64,000 nucleotides of DNA, taken from Pseudomonas hydrolytica (GTDB taxonomy: Bacteria > Pseudomonadota > Gammaproteobacteria > Pseudomonadales > Pseudomonadaceae). How positions within the stretch are numbered: the first letter of the stretch is position 1; the number at the start of each line of letters is the position of its first letter. Below the pieces are notes generated by a model, which was not told the DNA's origin, ran no database searches, and saw only the letters and a program-made list of their open reading frames with translations. Below, piece after piece: positions 58,193 through 64,000 of the stretch. Position numbers and translations under genes: made by a program. The stretch covers positions 1,054,001 to 1,118,000 of the forward strand of contig NZ_CP099397.1 in NCBI RefSeq assembly GCF_021495345.1, written 5' to 3'.

Positions 58193-58238
58193 ACCCCATG
58201 GGCGCCCTGCCGGGGCGCCCCAGCGAGGAGTGTCAGTG

Positions 58239-58640
58239 ATGTCCAAGAGCCTGGTTTCCTGGGGGCTGTTCGCCGTCTTCGTCGCGCTTGCCCTCGGCCT
58301 GCAGGGCCATGCCCAGATGTTTGTGTTCGCCGGCGCAGTGGGCGTGGCGAAGGCGCTTGTGTGGGCGGCCTGGCTGGCATTTGTCGGCTACTCGATCCAC
58401 TGCAGTCGCCGCGAGAACCTCTTCAAGAGCGTTCGCGGCATCGCTCGTCTGTACTGGGGGCGACAGATCATCATCGATCTGTATCCGGGGGTAGCGCTGG
58501 TCCTGGCGCTGATTGCCCTGCATCAGGGAGCTCTGGTGATGCTGGCCTGGTTGCTGCCGGCGCTGCTGTTCGCCAACCAGGCCACCCTGCTGTACATCGC
58601 CATTCATTTCGAGTCTTTGCTGGCTCTGTTCACACCCTGA
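58239..58640 (+). CDS. Small membrane protein, unknown
   Basis: 133 residues from ATG 58239 with GAGGAG 8 bases upstream. Four hydrophobic segments: about 5-20, 28-50, 80-98 and 103-128. A loop with RRENLFKSVRGIARLYWGRQ between the second and third is positively charged, so it probably faces the cytoplasm. No family recognised. Follows the OYE gene by 46 bases and a GC hairpin, perhaps the same operon. Confidence 0.72.
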   Translation: MSKSLVSWGLFAVFVALALGLQGHAQMFVFAGAVGVAKALVWAAWLAFVGYSIHCSRRENLFKSVRGIARLYWGRQIIIDLYPGVALVLALIALHQGALVMLAWLLPALLFANQATLLYIAIHFESLLALFTP

Positions 58641-58652
58641 GCAGGCGCTAGC

Positions 58653-58676
58653 GTGGCGGCCCCTCAGGGCCGCCAC
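58653..58676. terminator. Hairpin between convergent genes
   Basis: GTGGCGGCCC and GGGCCGCCAC pair perfectly around CTCA; no T run. Confidence 0.5.
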
Positions 58677-58690
58677 ACCGCATCGCCCTA

Positions 58691-59893
58691 TCAATGACGG
58701 GTTTCACCCGCTCGGGGTGCAAGCTCCGCGTTGTCGCCAGCTTCCGGCTGCGGTTGCATGGCGCCGCGCAGATGCTGCTCGAACTGCACCACGATGCCTT
58801 CCCAGCTGAGGTGACTGGCATGGCGGCGCGCATTCAGACGTATGCGACGCAGCGTTTCCGCATCTGCCAGCGCCTGGCAGGCGATTTCGCAGAAGCCGTT
58901 TTCGTCGCCAGGGCGGGCTAGCAGGCCGTTATGACCGTGGTGGATATGCTGGGCCGCGGCAGCCTGGTCGAAGGCCACGACGCCAAGGCTCGAGGCCAGG
59001 GCTTCCAGCACCACGTTGCCGAAGGTTTCCGACAGGCTGGGAAAGAGGAACAGATCGCCCGAGGCGTAGTGCATGGCCAGCGCCTCGCCACGCTGCAGCC
59101 CGCAGAACAGGGCATCCGGCAACTGTGCCTGCAGACTGGCGTGCAGCGGCCCGTCACCGACCAGGATCAGGCGCATGCGCCTTTGCGGGTGCGCCTGCTG
59201 CAAGGCGCGAAAGGCCTTTACCAGCAAACCGAGGTTCTTCTCCGCAGCCAGACGCCCGACATGCAGCACCGCCATATCGTCCGGCCCCAGGCCCCAGTGC
59301 TTGCGCAGCTCGTCGCAGCGTCTGCCGGGGTGGAACAGCTGGCTGTCGACGCCGCGGGCGAGCAGGGCCAGGCGCTCGAAGTCGCGGCGCTGCAGCTCCA
59401 CCTTCTGGCCGATGCTAGGCACCAGGGTCATCTGCGTGCGGTTGTGAAACCAGCGCAGGTAGTTGGTCAGGGCGCGGGTCAGCAGGCCGAAGCCATAGTG
59501 CCCAGTGTACTGCTGGAAATTGGTGTGAAAACCACTGACCACCGGAATCGCCAGGCGCCTTGCCGCACGCAGGGCGGAGAGCCCCAAAGGGCCTTCGGTG
59601 GCGATGTAGAGCACGTCCGGGCGCTGGCGTTTCCAGCGCCTGAGCAGTTTGTGCAGCGACGACTGGCCCCACTGCAGGCCGGGGTAGCCGGGCAGCGGCC
59701 AGCCGCGGGTCAGCAGCAGTTCGGGATCCGGCTGTGGTGCGCTGTCGTGCGCCTGCCGCGGGCGTATCAGCTGCACGCGGTGGCCTCGGCTGCGCAGCCC
59801 ATCGACCAGGCGGCCGAGGGTGTTGGCGACGCCGTTGATTTCCGGCGGGAAGGTTTCGCTGATCAGGGCGATATGCAGAGTGGGAGCGTCCAT
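58691..59893 (-). CDS. GT4 family glycosyltransferase
   Basis: 400 residues, GT-B fold. N-terminal ISETFPPEINGVANTLGRLVDGL, middle VLHVGRLAAEKNLGLLVKAF, and the donor-site E-x7-E motif SETFGNVVLEAL. The closest known types are MgtA/DgdA-like mannosyl or glucuronosyl transferases that make glycolipids under phosphate limitation; the acceptor here is unknown. It stands alone and is divergent from the hydroxylase gene. Confidence 0.88.
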   Translation of the reverse strand: MDAPTLHIALISETFPPEINGVANTLGRLVDGLRSRGHRVQLIRPRQAHDSAPQPDPELLLTRGWPLPGYPGLQWGQSSLHKLLRRWKRQRPDVLYIATEGPLGLSALRAARRLAIPVVSGFHTNFQQYTGHYGFGLLTRALTNYLRWFHNRTQMTLVPSIGQKVELQRRDFERLALLARGVDSQLFHPGRRCDELRKHWGLGPDDMAVLHVGRLAAEKNLGLLVKAFRALQQAHPQRRMRLILVGDGPLHASLQAQLPDALFCGLQRGEALAMHYASGDLFLFPSLSETFGNVVLEALASSLGVVAFDQAAAAQHIHHGHNGLLARPGDENGFCEIACQALADAETLRRIRLNARRHASHLSWEGIVVQFEQHLRGAMQPQPEAGDNAELAPRAGETRH

Positions 59894-60063
59894 GTACGCA
59901 GTCTCTGCCGCGGTGATGTAGTGAAGGTGACGCTTTTGTTGCGTTTATATGTCGGTCGAGCCGGCCGTGTCCTGGTTCACGCTGCCCGGTGTGCGCAGAG
60001 GCGGTGCCGAGTATGCGATTGATCGTGGCGGGCCTAGACTGCTGTCGATTACAGGAGAGTGCC

Positions 60064-61173
60064 ATGGCTTACAACAACGACAACGCCCAGGCTTTTCGCC
60101 GCGATTACCGCGCCGCCATCCATCCGCTGTACAACCCCTGGCTGCATGCAGCCTTCGTCCTGACCTACGGTCTGCTGTGCATGGGCTTGCTGTGGCGTAC
60201 GCTGGATGCGGTTGCCGCCTGGCAATGGCTGCTGGTGCCGGCCACGCTGGTGTTCTTCAGCTGGGGCGAGTATCAGGTGCACAAGCGTCTTGGCCACAAC
60301 AAGACGCGCTTCGGCAGACTCTTCTACAAGCGCCATACGGGCGATCATCACAGCTTCTTCGTCGAGACGCTGATGCCGTACGAGACTCCGCGCGACTGGC
60401 GCGTGATCTTGTTTCCGGCCTGGCTGATCGTGCTGTTCAGCCTGCCGACCTTCGCCGCCTGGTGGCTGCTGTCTCACCTCGATGGCAACCTCGCCGCGCT
60501 GTTCGCCGGCAGCATGCTGCTGGGCTACATGAGCTACGAACTGGTGCATGCCTGCGAGCATCTGCCGGCCGAGCACCCGGTTTCGCGCTTGCCATGGATT
60601 CGCCAGATGCGCCGCCTGCATGCGCTGCACCACCGCCGCGAGCTGATGGATTCGCGCAACTTCGGCATCGTCCATCCGCTGATGGACTGGTTGTACGGCA
60701 CGCTGTACTGGGAGCCGCAGGCGATCGTCCAGCAGAACCGCCAGCAGCACCGCATCCTTGTCGCGCGCTCTGCCGAGCAGGTGCTGGCCTACGCCGCCGC
60801 GCCGTCCCACTGGCCCGAGTGGCACCCGTCATCGCTGCGCATCTACGGGCGCGAAGGCGCCTTGCTCACCGGCGAGCGCTTCGAGGAAGACATTCACGCC
60901 GGCGGCCGCGCCGGGCATCTGCGCTGGGAAGTGCTCGAGCATCAGCCTGCCCGTCGCTGGCAGGCCAGTGCACGGGGCGATCATGGCCTGCAGTTGCTGC
61001 TGACCTACGAGTGCCTGGAGGTCGAGGGTGGCTGCGAGTTCGTGCGTACCCTCGAGTACGGTTTCGACAGCTGGCTGATGCGGCTGGCCAACCTGCTGCT
61101 GATGCGCAGGCGCATCGAGGGCGAGTCGCAGGCCTCGCTGCGCGCGCTGCGGCAGGTACTGACGCGCGGCTAG
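60064..61173 (+). CDS. Fatty acid hydroxylase / sterol desaturase domain fused to SRPBCC domain
   Basis: 369 residues from ATG 60064 (AGGAG 6 bases upstream). Residues 1-220 are an integral-membrane di-iron oxygenase with the histidine boxes H73-H78, H91-H95-H96, H162-H166 and H186-H189-H190, and three or four membrane segments. Residues about 225-365 are a START-like SRPBCC domain ([23 protein letters not shown]) of the kind that binds lipids or polyketides. The fusion suggests a lipid-presenting domain tied to the oxygenase. Substrate unknown. Convergent with cysZ, overlapping it by 4 bases. Confidence 0.85.
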   Translation: MAYNNDNAQAFRRDYRAAIHPLYNPWLHAAFVLTYGLLCMGLLWRTLDAVAAWQWLLVPATLVFFSWGEYQVHKRLGHNKTRFGRLFYKRHTGDHHSFFVETLMPYETPRDWRVILFPAWLIVLFSLPTFAAWWLLSHLDGNLAALFAGSMLLGYMSYELVHACEHLPAEHPVSRLPWIRQMRRLHALHHRRELMDSRNFGIVHPLMDWLYGTLYWEPQAIVQQNRQQHRILVARSAEQVLAYAAAPSHWPEWHPSSLRIYGREGALLTGERFEEDIHAGGRAGHLRWEVLEHQPARRWQASARGDHGLQLLLTYECLEVEGGCEFVRTLEYGFDSWLMRLANLLLMRRRIEGESQASLRALRQVLTRG

Positions 61174-61910
61174 CCCTGCGCGCCGCGCTCGCGCACCCAG
61201 AACAGCGTGGCGCCGGCCACTGCGGCTGGCATCATCAGGATGTTCAGCCCCGGCACCAGCAAGGCGGCGTAGGTGATGCCGCCGAAACTCAGGCTCTGCC
61301 AGCGCTTCTCGCGCAGCCAGGCGAGCATGTCCTGCCAGCTCATCTTGTGGTTGTCGGCCGGGTAGTCGATGTACTGCACCGCCATCATCCACACGCCGAA
61401 CAGCAGCCACAGCGGCGCGGCGATCAGGTTCACCACCGGAATGAAGCTGAGGATCAGCAGGGCCAGTGCCCGCGGCAGGAAGTAGGCCAGCTTGCGCAAT
61501 TCGCGACCAAGCGTGCGCGGCACCATGGCCATCAGCTCGGCCCAGCTGAAGGCGGGAAAGTTGTCCTCGCCGCGCACCACCACCTCCACCTTCTCGGCGA
61601 GAAAACCGTTGAACGGCGCGGCGATGATGTTGGCCAGCAGAGTGAAGGTGAAGAACACCATCAGCAGCACCAGCACCACGAACAGTGGCCAGAGTATGTA
61701 CTGCAGAAAGCTCAGCCAGCTCGGCAGGCTGGGCATGAAGGTATCGACCCAACCGCCGAACTGCTGCACGGCGAAACCGATCAGCGTGGCGAAGAGGATC
61801 AGGTTGACCGCCAGCGGCAGCAGCACGAACAGGCGCAAGCCTGGGCTGAGTACCAGTTTCAGGCCTTCACGCAGGTATTGCGGGCCGGACAGGACGGGGG
61901 CGGCGGGCAT
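61170..61910 (-). CDS. cysZ: Sulfate transporter CysZ
   Basis: 246 residues, EI24/CysZ family. Segments [23 protein letters not shown] and [33 protein letters not shown] are characteristic. It brings sulfate into the cell for cysteine synthesis. The start ATG 61910 fits. Its end overlaps the convergent hydroxylase gene by 4 bases. Confidence 0.92.
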   Translation of the reverse strand: MPAAPVLSGPQYLREGLKLVLSPGLRLFVLLPLAVNLILFATLIGFAVQQFGGWVDTFMPSLPSWLSFLQYILWPLFVVLVLLMVFFTFTLLANIIAAPFNGFLAEKVEVVVRGEDNFPAFSWAELMAMVPRTLGRELRKLAYFLPRALALLILSFIPVVNLIAAPLWLLFGVWMMAVQYIDYPADNHKMSWQDMLAWLREKRWQSLSFGGITYAALLVPGLNILMMPAAVAGATLFWVRERGAQG

Positions 61911-61981
61911 GATGATCTCCTGAGTGGTGGATGCGCGCGACCATACCGACTTCGCGGGCGTGGCGAAAGTTTCCGCGCCCC

Positions 61982-63955
61982 TCAGTGTGTTTCGGCAGCG
62001 CCCGACGGCTCGAACATCACGACCTGATTGCGCTTGCGTTTGGCCTGGTACATGGCGCTGTCGGCGGCCTTGATCAGCGCCTCGCTGTCCGTGGCGTGCT
62101 GCGGGCAGAGGGCGATGCCGACACTGGGCGTGACAAAATCGATGCTGTGTCCGGCGATCTCGAACGGTGCGCCAAGGCTGCCGAGCAGGCGCTCGCCCAG
62201 CGCCCGGGCTGCTTCGGCGGTGGCCTGTGGCATGAGCAGGGTGAATTCGTCGCCCCCCAGGCGGTAGAGCTTGCCGGGTTGCCGCAGGCCATGCTGCAGC
62301 CTGGCGGCGATGGCGCAGAGCAGGGCATCGCCGGCGTCGTGGCCATACTGGTCGTTGACCTGCTTGAAGTGGTCCAGGTCGATGAAGAACAGCGCCAGTA
62401 CGCTGCCTTCGTTCAGGGCCTGCTGCAGATCCCCCTGCAACTGCTCGTGGAAGGCCTTGCGGTTGCCCAGGCTGGTCAGCGGGTCGCGATAGGCGAGGTC
62501 ATGCAGATGACGCTGGTGCGCGGCGCGCTCGGAAATGTCGCGCAGGATGCCGCGATAGCCGACGAAGGTCCCGTCCTGGGTATGGATCTGCGACAGTCGC
62601 CCCTCGAAGTCGCCCAGGCTGCCATCGGCACGACGCAGCTGCAGGTTGAAGCCGCTGAGACTGCTGTCCTGCTGCGCCTGCTGGAAGGTGGTCTCGGCCT
62701 GTTCGACCTTCTCCGTCAGCAGCAGCTGGGTGAAGGGCATGTTCAGCAGCTCCTCGCTGCGATAGCCGAGGGACAGTTCCATGCCGCGATTGACCCGGGT
62801 GAAGCGTCCCTCTGTGTCCACCTCGAAGTAGCCGTCCTGGATCGACTCGAGGATCGCCCGGTCGCGCTCCTCGCTCTGATCGAGACGTTCGAGCATCTGG
62901 TTCAGCGCGGCGGCCAGCTCGCCCAGTTCGTCATTGCCCAGGCTGCTCACCCGAGGCAGGCGAGCCTGCTGCCCGATACCGGCGATTTCCCGGTTTAGGC
63001 GTTCCAGACGGTGCAGGACCCAGTACTCCAGGCCGAGATAGACCAGGCCGGCGGCAGCCAGGGCGATGAGGAAGCTGACGCTGAGGAAGAACTCGATGGC
63101 CTCCTTGCCCTTGTGGTAGTTGATGCGCTGAGAGGTCAGCTGCAGACGCAACTCTGGCTCGTCGTCGCTGTTGTTGAGCAGCAGCTCGATCTGTTGCTGC
63201 TGCTCGTCCAGCAGCCTGCGTGGGCCAAGCTCGGCGGTGAATGTCTGGCGCTCCGGCAGCAGCTGCCAGCCCTTCGGGTCGACGCCCGCGGGGAGCAGGT
63301 GCAGACTGCTGTCGGGCAATTGCCGGTCCAGCGCATGCAGGCGCTGCCCGTCGAGAAAGCGGCCGGCCAGCAGTGTGCCGACAGCGCTGGCGGTGCCCTG
63401 GCTGTTGCTCACGGCGCTGCTCACCAGCAGCACGGGCACGCCCTGGATCAGCAGCACCTGGCCGGTTCTGAACTGCGCATCGCTTTGGTGCCGAAGCAGA
63501 TTCAGGCGCTGGCTGCGGCTGTAGATATCGCTGCGCAGGCTGGCAATGCTGCGTGGCCGGTCGTGGCCGACCGGCAGCAGGTCCGCCAGGTCGGGCGGCG
63601 CCCACTGTTCCAACACCAGTTTGCCGGCATCGTCGAACAGCGCCATGAAGTCGAAGTCGTAGTTGGCCAGCTGCAGGCTGTCGAGATTCTGCCGCAGGTA
63701 GAGGCTGGCGTTGCCGCGGCCCTGAGCCAGCTCGTAGCTGGGGTCCCACCAGGCATAGCTGTGCAGCAGGCCGGTGGTGCGTTCGATATGGCCGAGCAGG
63801 ATCAGGTGAGCCCTGTGCGCCGTTTCCTGGAGGCGCTGCTTGTCTTGCTGGTCGAAGCGGCTCAGCAGCAACTGGTTGGACAGCAACTGAACGAGCAGCA
63901 GGGTCAGGAGCAGTAGCGGGGCGAATAGCGAGAACAGTCGTCTGCGCAGGGTCAT
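61982..63955 (-). CDS. Diguanylate cyclase, CHASE4-HAMP-PAS-GGDEF
   Basis: 657 residues. Membrane segment about 7-30, periplasmic CHASE4 domain to about 290 ([14 protein letters not shown]: [11 protein letters not shown]), second membrane segment about 290-312, HAMP, PAS domain (about 370-480) and GGDEF domain with intact RLGGDEF and DPLTSLGN. It should make c-di-GMP. No clear I-site RxxD five residues before GGDEF is seen ([15 protein letters not shown]), so product inhibition may be weak. No EAL domain. The upstream region leaves the window. Confidence 0.93.
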   Translation of the reverse strand: MTLRRRLFSLFAPLLLLTLLLVQLLSNQLLLSRFDQQDKQRLQETAHRAHLILLGHIERTTGLLHSYAWWDPSYELAQGRGNASLYLRQNLDSLQLANYDFDFMALFDDAGKLVLEQWAPPDLADLLPVGHDRPRSIASLRSDIYSRSQRLNLLRHQSDAQFRTGQVLLIQGVPVLLVSSAVSNSQGTASAVGTLLAGRFLDGQRLHALDRQLPDSSLHLLPAGVDPKGWQLLPERQTFTAELGPRRLLDEQQQQIELLLNNSDDEPELRLQLTSQRINYHKGKEAIEFFLSVSFLIALAAAGLVYLGLEYWVLHRLERLNREIAGIGQQARLPRVSSLGNDELGELAAALNQMLERLDQSEERDRAILESIQDGYFEVDTEGRFTRVNRGMELSLGYRSEELLNMPFTQLLLTEKVEQAETTFQQAQQDSSLSGFNLQLRRADGSLGDFEGRLSQIHTQDGTFVGYRGILRDISERAAHQRHLHDLAYRDPLTSLGNRKAFHEQLQGDLQQALNEGSVLALFFIDLDHFKQVNDQYGHDAGDALLCAIAARLQHGLRQPGKLYRLGGDEFTLLMPQATAEAARALGERLLGSLGAPFEIAGHSIDFVTPSVGIALCPQHATDSEALIKAADSAMYQAKRKRNQVVMFEPSGAAETH

Positions 63956-64000
63956 GGCGGGCGTTCGTCCCTGAAAGCGATGCGCCCAGTATAGTCAGGC

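Overview
ORGANISM. The window looks like chromosome of a Pseudomonas, probably of the mendocina/oleovorans/alcaliphila (Ectopseudomonas) group. DNA is GC-rich, the housekeeping proteins read as pseudomonad, and gene order follows blocks I recall from P. aeruginosa: secA-argJ-GST-nudix-cobalamin adenosyltransferase-sensor kinase-panE-response regulator-yajQ-mscS-ampG; upp-uraA/hpt; and rpsT-murJ-ribF-ileS-lspA-fkpB-ispH-minor pilins-thiO-pilRS-bamD-rluD-pgeF. The species is inferred. LAYOUT. 1-11.1 kb: core genes for protein export (secA), arginine synthesis (argJ), nucleotide clean-up, cobalamin adenosylation, signalling (a sensor kinase, and a response regulator with a dead GGDEF domain), ketopantoate reductase, YajQ and an MscS channel. 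11.1-23.2 kb: a decayed Mu-like prophage between mscS and ampG, bracketed by two copies, in opposite orientation, of a ~400-bp repeat whose hairpin stems differ between copies but still pair. Inside are a cI-like repressor, a Ner regulator, an in-frame fusion of the MuA DNA-binding N-terminus to a SAR endolysin, truncated spanins, a ~0.9-kb inverted block that splits the DNA-circularisation gene and leaves only the tape-measure C-terminus, then an apparently intact baseplate-spike-fibre-chaperone block. No head, sheath, tube or transposase catalytic core is present. 23.3-32.7 kb: AmpG with an internal 84-residue tandem duplication, an alkyltransferase-like protein, two tandem DUF481 barrels, pyrimidine and purine salvage (upp-uraA, hpt), a SulP transporter and a small conserved protein. 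32.9-40.8 kb: rpsT, divergent murJ, then the ribF-ileS-lspA-fkpB operon and ispH. 40.9-48.6 kb: a type IV minor-pilin operon (fimU-pilV-pilW-pilX-pilY1-pilE, with fimT upstream) whose base composition is visibly less GC-rich than its flanks; pilY1 is unusually large and pilY2 is missing. 48.7-56.3 kb: thiO, pilR-pilS, a small zinc-ribbon-like membrane protein, bamD, and rluD-pgeF behind a terminal-inverted-repeat element. 56.4-64 kb: a TetR regulator with an Old Yellow Enzyme, a small membrane protein, a GT4 glycosyltransferase, a fatty-acid-hydroxylase/SRPBCC fusion, CysZ and a CHASE4-HAMP-PAS-GGDEF diguanylate cyclase. HOW THE GENES WORK TOGETHER. Most of the window is vertically inherited envelope and central-metabolism machinery: lipoprotein and outer-membrane assembly (lspA, bamD), peptidoglycan (murJ, ampG, pgeF), surface sensing and pili (pilRS, pilY1, minor pilins, two c-di-GMP-type proteins) and nucleobase salvage. 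The main accessory element is the rearranged Mu-like remnant. No rRNA, tRNA or CRISPR array was seen.
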